Notes: generated by a model from the sequence alone, not told the origin. Counted from the first letter of the stretch, positions 13,066-23,330 are shown. The stretch: 64,000 bases of DNA from Prorocentrum cordatum (GCA_963575745.1 CAUYUJ010012636.1:113036-177035); one strand, 5' to 3'. Made by a program: numbers and translations.

Positions 13066-13476
13066 TTACTCAATATGAATACTACTCTCCCTCTCCCCTG
13101 ATGGCGCGCCAGGAGCGCCCCCCCCCCCCCCCGCGCACTTTTTTTTACACGGGATTCCCGGGAAGTGGTTTTCGCTTGCTTTTTTTTCTCCAAAATGCTG
13201 CTCTCGCTGAGGCGCCGGCCTCATTTCTGCTCCCGAGTCGTTCCGAATCGTGCTCCCGCTGCAACGTGGGCCTCATTTTCGGATCGGTGTTTGGCCTCCG
13301 GTGTTCAAGATGGCGTTCTCGCCCCAGCGCGGGCCTCTTCCTCGCGCGCCCATCCGCCCGCCACCACCGCGCCGCACCACCACCACCACCACCATCACCA
13401 CCACCACCACCACCAGCACCACCACCACCAGCAGCACCACCACCACCACCACCACCATCACCACCACCACCACAAC

Positions 13477-13515
<39 letters not shown>
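13061..13515. repeat. Dispersed repeat D1 (unit 3) ending in CAC and CA tracts
   Basis: Matches units 1 and 2 up to the (CAC)n tract (13376-13474). It then passes into a (CA)n tract (about 13477-13515) that the other units lack. This is the right-hand end of the 5.1-kb array. Confidence 0.75.
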
Positions 13516-13525
<10 letters not shown>

Positions 13526-13589
13526 ACGAACGCGCACCACCACCCACTACGCGCGCGCGCGCGGAGCCACAGGTCCGCTACGACACGCG

Positions 13590-13680
13590 CCCGCGGATAG
13601 AGAAAATCAGCGCCATGGTAAGGGATGGGGGGGGTAGGGCGTCAGATATGACGCGAGCGCACCTAGCTTGTCTTCTCCCC
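13590..13680. repeat. Dispersed repeat D2, right-hand partner of D1
   Basis: Contains GATAGAGAAAATCAGCGCC, ATGGTAAGGGATGGG, GTCAGATATGACGCG and GCACCTAGCTTG. The same blocks occur at 36266-36355, again immediately right of a D1 copy and its microsatellite. D1 and D2 are therefore probably two halves of one dispersed element. Confidence 0.8.
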
Positions 13681-14128
13681 CCTCCTCCTCCTCCTCCGCC
13701 TCCTCCCACCCCTCCCCCTCCCCCCCTCCTCCTCCTCCTCTTCCCTCCTCTTCATGTGTGTAGTATTCTTCTTCGTAGTATTAGTATGTTTATTGCTCTC
13801 TGTTTATATCTTTTGTTGTATTAGTAGAACTCTTCTCAATCGCATGAGTAGTATGAGTAATAATATGATTATGATTAGTAGTAAGATTACGAGTCCTCCT
13901 CCTCTTCTTCGGCGGCATCAGGCCCGGGCAGGCCCCCGGGCACTTCTTGCTCGTGCTACGCCGCGCACAAAGGAACAGATGCCCTTGACAGCAGCTTGAC
14001 CCACGCAATATATCCTCCAAATCCCCGCTCCCATACCTCCCCCTACCCTTGAAGGCCTCGCTGCGTTTGTGCGCAGCTGCCCATGCAAAGGAACGCGGGG
14101 GGAAGGGAGAGGAGGAGGAGGTAAAATG
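13681..14128. other. CT-rich and AT-richer spacer, no gene seen
   Basis: Holds a (CCT)n tract (13677-13750), then about 150 bases of unusually AT-rich sequence with TAGTA repeats (13755-13890), then mixed sequence. No recognisable coding region. Confidence 0.6.
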
Positions 14129-14131
14129 TCA

Positions 14132-14161
<30 letters not shown>
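14129..14161. repeat. Poly-G run (~33 bases)
   Basis: One of two long homopolymers (the other is poly-C at 15306-15336) that bracket the 3' part of the minus-strand RT element. Length in the assembly is unlikely to be exact. Confidence 0.9.
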
Positions 14162-14162
<1 letters not shown>

Positions 14163-14296
14163 AATTTCGTCGAGGGCGAGAGCCGAAATTGCATTGCGCG
14201 GCAGTCGCCTGGCCTAGACCCCCCGCCTGGATACAACGCGACTGGCAGAGACCAAACATGATAAATCCTCTGGTATGCGAGCCGGCTCTCCAAAGG

Positions 14297-15306
14297 CTAA
14301 CAACAAGCGATTGGTCGCACCCATCGCGCGCAAAATTTTGGCGCAACGAAAATGTCGCGGATTTCGGCCCCCGAACTTCGGCCCCCGAATTCGTTGCGCG
14401 GAACTGGCCAAATGGGCGCCGGATCGGAAAAGTAAGCAGATGTGCCTGGGGCCCTACCCCGTCGGAGTTTCCGCAACTCCGATGAAACGGCGCTGAGACA
14501 AGGCCCCAGCAGCTTCGGCCCTGTCACTGCGCAGGAAAACCCCCTGCACCGATCGCAGAAGACTCTTGGCAATTTGGATTCGTCGGCCAAACCCGCCGCG
14601 AGGGCGCGGCGGAGCCTAGGTCCGTTATCCACAGCTTCTTGGACATGGGTCGCTACCTGCTGGCACCCCTGCCGGGCGCCAGGGCTGATACTTCGCAAAC
14701 GAGTGGGACAGCGAAACCCTGGCCCTGCCCAGACTGGCGCGCGGCAGGTTAGACATGGACGGTCTCTGCCCCTGGGGGGCCGCGGCTGCGCATCGGGCCA
14801 CATGTCCGCGGCCGTGGGCCACCCCCCTAGGTCCCGACCTACCCCGTTGAGCAGGGCAGCGTAGGCCTGGAAAGCCTCCACATGGGCCTCCGCATCTTGC
14901 CTGGGTAGGGCATGCTTTCGGGCAGCCTCGCCAGCGTGCCAGTCTGCCGCCCTATTGCCCAACCATTCGTCGAACTCACTGTCCTCGACGATGGCCCTGT
15001 CGCGGCGCGCCTTGGTCTGGCGCAGCTGCGTCAACTGGTCGGGCGGAAGGTGGAGCCCAATAGTTCCCCAGAGCCCCCCAAAGAAGCAGCTGCCTGCTAG
15101 TGCGGCGCCTGGGAAGCGGGCACCTCTAAGAAGGGCTGCACAATACACCGCAAATTGTGCTGACCTAGGAAATGTCAAATGGATACGGGCCATGGCTAGC
15201 CCTGCATTTTCGCGATGGGCAGGGGTCCGAGGAAAGTCTGCATGCAGAAGGGGATCTCACTGCCAAGAGAAGCTCGCATTCAACATTAAACTGAACCGCT
15301 GCCAAG

Positions 15307-15337
<31 letters not shown>

Positions 15338-16946
15338 CGGATTTCAAGGTGCGATGGGCCCATGGTGGACCCGTCAACAAAGACAGGGAGGTCTGGGTCA
15401 AACGTTTGTCCCCGGCACGGCCCATGTTGATCTAGCATTTCGATGCCCCGGTCCTGCGCTGGCCCGGGGATCTCAGGTTCCGCAGCCCACAGCCTGGAGA
15501 ATAGCGGATGAGTTGGGTGCGCGATTGCTTATTCCGAGATGTGCCCAAAGAGTTCCGAACGTATACTTTGCCCATGTAGGCATTCCCAAAGTCGATCAAA
15601 GCACGTATCGGGGCAGCCGCAATAGGGGGCACTTTCCAATTCCAGAGTAACCCCATGTTTGCAGCTTTTCCCCTGTGACCAGAGCGTCGCAGAAAACCTT
15701 CCGGACAAGCTGCTGCTCCCTGAAACTCAGCCTTGCGAGAGGGAGCTGTCTTTGAAACAGGCCCCAACCATAAGCCGGAGATTGCAACATCAGCGTCAGC
15801 AGGTAGCTTTTCCTTAGCATAGCTCTGGACCTAGCTGTCTTTGGACTGCTTGCGGAACTCTGTGCTAATCATTTTTTTTTTTCCGGCGCTGTCTCTGACA
15901 AACTCCACACCCTACCTTCTGTATCTTCCAGCTTCGCTGCTGCCCTAAACTTCCAGCCAACATGGTCTACCCACAGGAGAGGAAAAGTCATTGGACCTCG
16001 CACTTTACCATGCCATGTTTTCTTACTGCTGCTAGCTAGATCGTGGACTGCATGCTCGTACGCATCCCGTAACTACCTGACCGACAGGGCGTCGGCATGA
16101 GTCTGTAGCTCCGTTCTGGTCGAGCTGCTGCTCCACCATTCCATGGCGTATCGTTCAAGACCTGACCCCGACCATGCGATCGGATCCTTGTCATTGACAG
16201 TGCACCACCATAAATCTAATTTGGCTGTTTTGACCCGGCTGCTGGAAGCGGAGCCTCAAAGTGCACGGACTTCGTCGATTTCTTTAGGTATGAGCCCTTG
16301 ACTGTACGCACCGAATGCAAGGACGGACTCGGACCCACTGCAAAGAACATGCTCTTCAGCTGCTTGGCTTTGCTCCCCGGGAGGTCGCGTACCTTCTGGA
16401 ATACAAATTCAACCATCGTTTTCTCCGCATATGGCGGGCCCCAGTGCGTCGCTGGTGCTTCCCACAAGTGTCAGATATCCCTAAATTGACTGCTGCTTGG
16501 CTCGCTTCCCCTCCTAGTTTCCCCACAGGCGCCACTGCCGAAATAAAAACCTTAGAAGAACCAGCCACCATGCAAAGCTTGGGGGGGGGCAGGGAGAGGT
16601 GCAGCTTGCCCAGCGCCTGGTGTAGGATCGTCGCAATGGTGTTCATCTGGTCGATGACGTAGTTCACGCCCCGGCCCCAAGAGACCAAGGTCAAGTCATC
16701 TATGTACGCTATGCTGCCAGTATCGTCTACCAGATCTGCAGACTGCTCTAGAACAGGTTTGAGATAAGTTTTCGCCTCGTACGTGGCAATAGAGCCCCCT
16801 GCCGTAATCCCTCTCTGCAGATACTTGGCTTTGGACACGCTTCCATCTAGCAGCAACCTGCGCGGCCACCTGTATATGTGTATGTTCAGCATCAACATGT
16901 GGGCTGGGTACTCGTGAAATCCAACTACTGCGATCAAGAGTCTCAT
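14297..16946 (-). pseudogene. Second decayed RT element (RT, post-RT, RNase H-like end)
   Basis: From 16946 downward one frame reads RT palm motifs: RGITAGGSIATYEAK (the motif B region) and AYIDDLTLVSWG, a textbook YIDD motif C. Further along are NLGISDTCGKHQRRT and, in another frame, KVRDLPGSKAKQLKSMF, as expected after RT in dinoflagellate elements. The far end (15193-14297, 298 codons open) has DEWLGNRAADWHAGEAA, resembling the last acidic block of an RNase H domain (N, A, D). Between 15200 and 15820 frames change repeatedly, and a poly-C run breaks the sequence. Motif A and the endonuclease were not found. It differs in sequence from the 5.1-kb array element, so it is a separate family or lineage. 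Confidence 0.65.
15306..15336. repeat. Poly-C run (~31 bases)
   Basis: Homopolymer inside the post-RT part of the second RT element. It interrupts the frame. Confidence 0.9.
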
Positions 16947-16949
16947 AAT

Positions 16950-17100
16950 AAGACTTCAAGTCCTCCTCCTCCTCCTCATCATCATCCTCCTCCCCCTCCA
17001 AATCCTCCAACTCATCCTGCTCATCCTCCTCATCTTCATTCCTCCCTCTCCTCGTCCTCCTCGTCCTTTTCCTCGTCCTACTACTCCCCCCTCCTCCCCC
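16950..17100. repeat. CCT/CAT-rich microsatellite
   Basis: Imperfect CCT and CAT trinucleotides, joined to the upstream end of the second RT element. On the minus strand it reads as acidic codons (EDE), which is not evidence of a protein. Confidence 0.8.
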
Positions 17101-17134
17101 CACCCAGGGAGGGCGGCGGCCGCCGCGAAGCGTT

Positions 17135-17310
17135 GGAACGTTCAAGACGGTCCAAGATGCCTCCAAGCTCTGACCCCAGGTAGCCCAAGACGGCTTCAAC
17201 CATGGCACATAATGCTCAAGATGGCCGCCGACTAGCTTCATAGACTCTTCAAGCCAGTCCGAAATTGCAAGGGCGCCTCCCAAGATTGCCGCCGCGAGGC
17301 AAACCCCATT
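17135..17310. repeat. Degenerate CCAAGANGGC repeat block
   Basis: Short motifs such as TCAAGACGG, CCAAGATGCC, CCAAGACGGC and CAAGATGGCC recur every 15-40 bases. The same motif family is dense at 28200-28260, 29170-29345 and 30280-30800, and on the other strand at 34550-35690. Confidence 0.5.
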
Positions 17311-17399
17311 CAATCAGAAGAGAGCTCGCCGCTTGGCCCCCATCGCCAGGCCATCCCAAACGGCGAGCGCAACTCGGCGGTATCACCCGGGAAACTGCA

Positions 17400-17900
17400 A
17401 AGGGGTGCGCCATGGGTTGCGCCACCAACGGTGTGTATGCCACAGGTTGCGCCAAATATGTAGTCATTGGTCGTGTCAATAAGCTGGACCACAGGCTGCG
17501 TCGTCCATCGCTTGGATGGGTTGCGCGGTGCACGCGCTCCTCCATGGGCTGTGTCTTAAAATGGCCATCAAAGGCGTCATCCGCAGAGTGCGCGATAGGT
17601 TGCGCACTAGGAACCGCACACTGCTGTCACACCTCAGCAAGCCTGATGTTTGTCTGCACCATGGGCTGCGCTCTCGGCGACGAGATATAAATTGCATGAT
17701 ACTGTATGCGATTTAGGTTGCACATCTGGCGGCTCGAGATAAAGTGGCCTGCCATTCATGCTGCCATAGCTATGATAGGTTGCGCACTCAGCGGCCATCA
17801 ACGTGCTGTTTATCGGTTGCTCCCAAGGTTGCCCATGCAGCGGCTGGGAATAACAAGTACCTTCTAACGATTGCACCACGAATTGCTCACACGACGGCCA
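17400..17900. repeat. Degenerate GGTTGCGC repeat block
   Basis: At least nine variants of GGTTGCGC (GGGTTGCGCC, AGGTTGCGCC, AGGCTGCGTC, ATAGGTTGCGCACT twice, and others) are spaced 30-70 bases apart. The reverse-strand form TGCAACCTAT recurs near 56390 and related TGCAAC motifs near 61470. No coding region is evident. Confidence 0.5.
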
Positions 17901-18289
17901 AAACTCAAACGGCATGCTTAGCTACAAGAGCGACCAGTCAGCCAGTCAGTCAGACATCAGTCAGCCATCAACTCACTTCACCAACAAGAAGTAAGGCTGA
18001 ACTCCAAAACATGGTGCTTCAATGTTGTATTGTCTCGCTTCTCAGCTCGCGGGCGCCTACAAACCCTCCAGGTGCATCGAAGATCGGTCATAATGGAACA
18101 ACGCGCCACGTATACGTAGATCTATGCCCATAACAGGTCGTCGTTCAGTAGGCCAAGAATATCACCTCGCTAGCTTCACCCTCAACAACCTCATCCTCCA
18201 AATTGTTGTCCACCTCCGCATCTTCATCATCCGCATCGTCCCCTCTGGTTACCCAAACCCAAACGCGGCGAATGAGCGATTCCGCCTGG

Positions 18290-18434
18290 TGTTCCCCCTC
18301 CAGCTCCTCCTCCTCCTCCACCTCCTCAGCCATATCCTCATCCTCATCCTCAACCTCATCATCATCCTCATCCTCATCAGCATCAGCATTAGCATCAGCA
18401 TCATCTGCATCATCAGCATCGTCATCATCATCAA

Positions 18435-18472
<38 letters not shown>

Positions 18473-18566
18473 ACATCCTCATCATCATCATCATCAGCAT
18501 CAGCATCAGCATCATCATCATCTTAAGCAGCATCATCATCGTAATCAGCATCAGCATCAGCATCAA

Positions 18567-18612
<46 letters not shown>

Positions 18613-18618
18613 GTCATC
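18290..18618. repeat. TCA/CAT microsatellite (~330 bp)
   Basis: CTC-rich at its left edge, passing into long (ATC)n with AGC interruptions. The open frames through it (poly-Ser, poly-Ile, poly-Met) are not genes. Confidence 0.95.
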
Positions 18619-18961
18619 CTCATAATTCTTGAACCGTTGTGTTCCTACGGCCTGCCGTACACGTCCCAAGACCAAACAACTGGCCCGCCCAATGATCCAT
18701 GCCGGATGGGCGAGTGGGGTTACGCGAAGCGCAACTACTTAGAACCGTGCGCATGATTGGGGAGAGGGGGCGCACAGAGAAGTGGAACGAGGACGTGATT
18801 GAAGGAGGAGGGGGGTCGGAGCGAGACGCACGGTAGCACCACTCGCCAGTCCCATGATCTCCAGGGTGGGAGCGGAAGCTCCGAGGGGGAAGGGCTACAG
18901 CGTCACAACACATGTTCTGGCACTTTTCACACGTCGCCGCTCAAGGGGTGAACTTTCTGCA

Positions 18962-19645
18962 TCACAATGGCGTGCCGCCATGATACGAGCTCCCAGGAGC
19001 ACGACTATGCGTATTATAAGGAAGAGCGATGGGACAGCTATCTGCAGATAACCTGCGTAACAGATAACCGCTCCACGCTTGGTGCACGACTGCGCGACCG
19101 TCGCGTAAACATAACACTATTATCTGATCAACATTTGTGATAGAATGACGGCCTGTTGCCGTAACACGTCGGTCGTGTAGCTGACTGCTCATTACAGCAG
19201 TGAGGTGACGCGAAAGGGAGAAAGAAGGGGCAGGACAGGACAGAAATCGAGCCCAGATATACTGGTGCCGGTGCAGAGAAGCGGCAGAAGCAGGAGTAGC
19301 CGCAGAGCAGGGAGGGAGAGGAGCCGCCATAGCGGGCGGCCACAGAGCACGACACGCTGACACTGCAAGAGTCATGGCAACGAGACGACCGAACACCCGA
19401 GAGACCTGCACAGGCCGCCGTGCACGGAACCTCCGGAAGACCAGACACTCCAGCAACGTGCCCTCTGGTAGGCTAGCGCACATCAGCTCGTGCCTGGGGT
19501 GTCTGCCAGGACTTCTGCAGATTTCCGAGGAGTCCCCTTCCGGTGCAGCAGGGCTGAGCACAGGCCCATCGCTTGTGGCAGAAGAGTCACGGACCTCAAG
19601 CGAACTCAACGAAGCATCCAAAAAGGCATCCAGGATATAACCCAA
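18962..19645 (-). CDS. Hypothetical open frame of 227 codons, unsupported
   Basis: A minus-strand frame of 227 codons in the sequence downstream of the transporter gene. Its upstream half has a mixed amino-acid composition (for example YILDAFLDASLSSLEVRDS), unlike the repeat-driven frames nearby. I recognise no family, domain, signal peptide or membrane segment. It is in the transporter's orientation, about 850 bases downstream of its stop, so it could be untranslated transcript, a chance frame or a decayed gene. The start is uncertain. Confidence 0.2.
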   Translation of the reverse strand: MGYILDAFLDASLSSLEVRDSSATSDGPVLSPAAPEGDSSEICRSPGRHPRHELMCASLPEGTLLECLVFRRFRARRPVQVSRVFGRLVAMTLAVSACRALWPPAMAAPLPPCSAATPASAASLHRHQYIWARFLSCPAPSFSLSRHLTAVMSSQLHDRRVTATGRHSITNVDQIIVLCLRDGRAVVHQAWSGYLLRRLSADSCPIALPYNTHSRAPGSSYHGGTPL

Positions 19646-19649
19646 GAAG

Positions 19650-20490
19650 GCCGCAAGATACCCCCAACGGCCCCAAAAGGCAAAGAGACAGCCGCAGGAC
19701 TCCTAAATGACCCGTAAAATGTTCTGAGGAGACTTACGGAACGGAGCGCCGAACTGGGGTTGGACACACACACACACACACACCAAGACAGCCCAGGCCC
19801 TGAAAGACAATGCAAGCGAGGTAGATTGTAGAAACATTGTAGAGTTGAGGTGGACCAGTGATTGATCCACGGCAGAACCATCCCGTGTACATCTCGATGC
19901 TGCCGAATATCCAGACACCAGACTCTGCCCCACAGCCCCAATGCCCCAAAGCCAGGCAAAAACACGATCACAGAAACAGGAGGAGCGAATGAGTGAGTCC
20001 ACAGGTACGTGGCGCTATCACATTACAGAAACCATCTGCGGGCCCTCTCGGCTTTGCGACTGAAGCCAGACAACAAATCCTAAAACTACAAATGTACTGG
20101 GAGATAGCAGCACAGCTGCAAGGCGGCATCGCTGAAACCCAAGCCCACTGCTGCACTGGTCCTTAAACTACGCGCGAACGGTGCACAATCGAAATGTCGT
20201 TGCATATCCGACTGCCCGCGTAGAGTACAAAATGGAGTACAGAAGACAGCAGTTCGAAATACATGCGAGAACAGCCACTTTAGGTCTGCACCCCTCTGCA
20301 ACTTTGAATGCACTCTGAGGTACGGAGTGCGCGCTGCTCAGAAAAACGGGCGGGAAGACGGATGAATCGCACCCCCTACTCCGCAACTATCGGGGAGCGT
20401 GGTGGGAGAACGGCCCCTGATTCCCGACACGCTCTGTAAGCACGCTTGCCCGCAGCCAGACTACAAAATGGACCGGAACTGCTGGCACCT
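19650..20490. other. Non-repetitive sequence downstream of the transporter, no gene seen
   Basis: Balanced base composition with a short (CA)n at 19761-19782. Several small minus-strand frames exist but none resembles a known family. Part may be the 3' untranslated region of the transporter. Confidence 0.4.
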
Positions 20491-20496
20491 GTGCCT

Positions 20497-21633
20497 TCAA
20501 CCTACCACTTCGACAGCGCGGGTGTCTTCACTCCAGTTCCCGAGCCAAGCTGCCCCTGACTTGGCCTGGCCATGGCTCGACTCCTCGTCGTCCTCAAAGC
20601 TGTTCGGCTCTCCCGGCTCCGTGGAGATCTGGCTCAAAGGCTCGCTGGCCTCCTTCTCGCCGTCGAGAGCCTTCCGGAGCATTGCCATCACGACCCCGTC
20701 CTCGAAATCCGACGGGGACCTGCTGACCACGCCGTACGCCTGGAGACCCGCCAGCGCCATCGTGTACCCGACGAGCTGGGTTGTCGATATCTGGGTGCCT
20801 TGGAGCGCGCAGCTCCCAGCAACGATCAGGAAGTCCTTCAAGATCCCCGCCAGCGTAAAGACAAGGCCAGAGGCGCATTGGATGGCCAGGTAGATCGCGA
20901 CGTTCAGCAGGAAGGCCACGACTGCGTTGGCACCGAAGATTCCCACGCCGATCTCGGCGATCTGCTCCACGTCGAAGGCCGACTGATCAAAGACCAGAGC
21001 CGAGAGGAACAACATCACGCAGACCATTGGGGCGAACACCATCACTGAGGACAGCGCGTTCAGCTTGTGCCCCTGAGCCTTCAAGCGCAGCTCCAGGAAG
21101 GTGATGCGCAGGCCCTCCGATACCAAGGCTATCACCTGCATCACGAAGCCGAACAAGTTAAAGTTCAGCTCGCCTAAGCTGGTGACCATCAGGCCGAAGG
21201 TGATGATGAACAGGCACTTCGCGATCGGGACCGACCACTGCTGGGTGCCGAAGGCGCAGCCGCTCGCGTACACGCACGCGGGGGTGAACGCCTTGATCAT
21301 CTGGCAAAACGCAACGCTCAAATACATGATCGCCGTGTTGCCAGACACTAAGCCGATGCTCTGGCACACCGCCACGGGCAGCCCCATTCCCACGGCCGAC
21401 CACAGGGTCAGGGGAGCAATGCCTCTCTCGGGGTCGCCCGTTGAGACTAGCGATGGGAATGCTGCGCGCACACACAAAATCAAGACGACACTAACAAACT
21501 GATGCCAACAAGTCAGCAGGACTGGATGCCGGAAACTGTTCAGTAGTTCAGCATTGAAGATGATGAGGCTTGCGCTAAGGGCCACCCACACGGCGAGAAC
21601 TGCGCCCACCACACGTGGGGAACTTGGATCCAT
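20497..21633 (-). CDS. TPT/DMT-superfamily nucleotide-sugar or phosphate-metabolite transporter, intronless
   Basis: An intact 378-codon frame starting ATG GAT CCA at 21633 and ending at 20497. It has about ten hydrophobic segments and the landmarks of the TPT (DUF250, SLC35-like) family. These are HPVLLTCWHQF in helix 2, GNTAIMYLSVAFCQMIKAF in helix 4, SEGLRITFLELRLKAQGHKL mid-protein, then CASGLVFTLAGILKDFLIV and the last helix GYTMALAGLQAYG. The C-tail (about 60 residues) is acidic and hydrophilic, hence probably cytosolic. Such proteins exchange a nucleotide sugar or a phosphorylated sugar or acid across Golgi, ER or plastid membranes; the substrate cannot be told from sequence. The length is normal for the family. 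A relict spliced leader lies 41 bases upstream of the ATG, so the copy probably arose from a trans-spliced mRNA. Confidence 0.92.
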   Translation of the reverse strand: MDPSSPRVVGAVLAVWVALSASLIIFNAELLNSFRHPVLLTCWHQFVSVVLILCVRAAFPSLVSTGDPERGIAPLTLWSAVGMGLPVAVCQSIGLVSGNTAIMYLSVAFCQMIKAFTPACVYASGCAFGTQQWSVPIAKCLFIITFGLMVTSLGELNFNLFGFVMQVIALVSEGLRITFLELRLKAQGHKLNALSSVMVFAPMVCVMLFLSALVFDQSAFDVEQIAEIGVGIFGANAVVAFLLNVAIYLAIQCASGLVFTLAGILKDFLIVAGSCALQGTQISTTQLVGYTMALAGLQAYGVVSRSPSDFEDGVVMAMLRKALDGEKEASEPLSQISTEPGEPNSFEDDEESSHGQAKSGAAWLGNWSEDTRAVEVVG

Positions 21634-21673
21634 GACTCCTTAGCAAACTTCCCCACTGTCGCTGGAAGAGGTA

Positions 21674-21690
21674 TTGAGCCAAAACGGCTA
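21674..21690 (-). promoter_or_regulatory. Relict dinoflagellate spliced-leader sequence
   Basis: On the minus strand this reads TAGCCGTTTTGGCTCAA, against TAGCCATTTTGGCTCAA in the DinoSL: 16 of 17 bases. It lies 41 bases upstream of the transporter ATG and in the same orientation. A genomic spliced leader next to a gene is known in dinoflagellates to mark reintegration of a reverse-transcribed mature mRNA. The internal TAG before CCGTTTT can serve as the acceptor for a new leader. Confidence 0.85.
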
Positions 21691-21739
21691 GCTATAAACC
21701 CTTCAGCCAGGCAACATCCGAATACCTAAACCGCATGGG

Positions 21740-22410
21740 CACGGGTACGCCGTGGCGCACGACTGTGCACCACGACGGGCCAAAGGCGACCTGATGCAGA
21801 AGGGAAGACGAGGCAACGGAGGCACCGGAGCATGAGACTAACTAGTACAGAAAGCACCAGCATGAGACGATTCGTGAACAGACTAAGCGAGACGGGACGC
21901 ACCGAGAAAGGAGCAGGAAGTGTGAGGCGAAACAAAACGTGGCATAAAAACGCACGAGCATCAGAGACAAACTTACGGACCGATCGGGAGGACTTGGCAG
22001 GACCGTGAAGCAGGAAGACGGTAAAGCGTAAGTTGTGCTTCGGCCCGCCCAGGCAATAGGCGGATGGCAACAGAAATTGGTCTGGGAGCACGTAAGGAAA
22101 TACCTGCCTGCAGCGAGCGGTCTGCAATTCCCCATGTCACGGGGCAGTCATCCGGAGCGCAAGTTCTGGCGATCCGATGCAAGGACCGAAAGCTCCAGGC
22201 AGGGCGAGTCGAGGCACGGGCGGCGCGAGCCAGGACGAGGGCGAGCGCGCGGCTGGAGCGGGACGAGGCCAAGAAACGGACCGAGACTGCGCCGGCAGAC
22301 GCGCAGGCGGAAGCCTACTAGGGCCAGAGGGAGAGTGCTGCAACAAGACAGATCCATCTGGGCTCCATGGTACGAGTATAGAAAAAGAAAGAGCGCCATA
22401 ACCATACAAA
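21740..22410. other. Region upstream of the transporter, no gene seen
   Basis: Non-repetitive, with short open frames on both strands and no recognisable family. Any promoter of the transporter would lie here, but no TATA-like or other element can be supported. Confidence 0.4.
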
Positions 22411-22416
22411 CTGTTG

Positions 22417-22549
22417 GCGGTCCGCGCGGATCTCTTGGATCTGCGCTGGACCAGCCTCCCTGGCGCGCGGAGCGCGCCATGGGCGGCGCCGGAGGCGGCG
22501 CTGGAGGGGCCCAGCGCGGATCCGAGAGATTCGCGCGGAGCGCCAAACA
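22417..22549. mobile_element. Foldback element F1, copy 1
   Basis: The left arm reads GTCCGCGCGGATCTCTTGG and on to GCGCTGGAC. The right arm, reverse-complemented, reads GCCCAGCGC in the matching order, about 27 of 32 bases. A central GGCGCGC-GGA-GCGCGCC hairpin lies at 22462-22478. The outer ends TGTTGGCG and CGCCAAACA extend the pairing. No coding capacity and no clear target duplication. Confidence 0.65.
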
Positions 22550-22847
22550 TTTTTATGCTTCTGGTGTTTTTTTGGGGGGTAAGCGCTCGGGGCGCCCCAC
22601 CCCCTTCGACCGCCCCAAGTCGACCCCCGTCGCCAACAGCCGCAGCACGCCGAGGGCAGTCAAGCACACGGCGCGGCGCGCCGACCAGGCGGGGCTGACC
22701 TCCGTCTGGGGACAGCCCCCCGCGCGTCCTTTTGCGACCACGGAGTGTAGTTGCGCTCAGAGCTGGAGGAACAGGGAGGGCAGCAGCCGCAAATGCGACC
22801 GCGGATCATCCCTGCCGCCGCTGGTGGGCCCGGGGGGGGGAGGAAGC

Positions 22848-22990
22848 TAGGTAGGTCCTCCTCCTGATTCTCCTCCTCCTCCTCCTCCTCCTCCTCCTCC
22901 TCCTCCTCCTCCTCCTCCCTTTCCTACTTCCTCTCCTTCTCCCTGTCCTACCTATGGTAGTGGCGGTGCAAAATCGGTCAATCAGCCCAT
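22848..22990. mobile_element. TGATGGGC-family inverted-repeat transposon, left end missing
   Basis: The right arm is present: reverse-complemented it reads CATGGGCTGAT, then a six-base insertion, then TTTTGCACCGCC and ACTACCATAGGTAGGAC. The last block is identical to the left arm of the copy at 25422. The middle is a (TCC)n tract, as in the other copies. The left arm is lost beyond a TAGGTAGG remnant. Confidence 0.65.
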
Positions 22991-23017
22991 GCCCAGGCAC
23001 AACGCACCCCATCATCA

Positions 23018-23330
23018 ATGGGCGCGGCGCTCGGGTCGGCGGGGGCCAACTCGTGCGCGGGCAGAGGGCGGAGCCCGAGTCAAACGACCCGTGCGCGGCG
23101 GGGGGCGCGCCAACAGCGCGCCCGCCTACGCGCCGAATACCTTATAGACTGCCATTCGGACGACAAGGAGGTTCGCCACATCTACTCCTTGGGCTCGAAA
23201 GGTCGCCTCTTGGGGCCCTCCTCGGGCGCGCGCTCTCCGGACCGTGGGGCTCTCTTGAGCCACATTGGACTCGTCTTAAGGCCTCGAAAACGCATCTGGA
23301 AGGAAGAAACAAATACGTAGGCATGAACCT
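23018..23330. other. GC-rich spacer, no gene seen
   Basis: Between the truncated inverted-repeat transposon and foldback copy 2. Open frames exist but reflect base composition. Confidence 0.4.

Larger units (their letters stand above)
1..13475. repeat. Tandem array of a ~5.13-kb unit (2.6 copies, open to the left)
   Basis: Base 1 realigns at 5144 and again at 10270, so the first two periods are 5143 and 5126 bp. Copies are nearly identical over most of their length. The third copy stops in a CAC/CA microsatellite near 13475, where the sequence changes to something else. The window opens inside a unit, so more copies probably lie upstream. Known differences are a second copy of a ~63-bp block in unit 1 (3933-4058), an A-rich tract in unit 3 (10940-11023), and two short patches of scrambled similarity beside homopolymers or microsatellites. 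Each unit holds one decayed minus-strand non-LTR retroelement. Confidence 0.95.
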
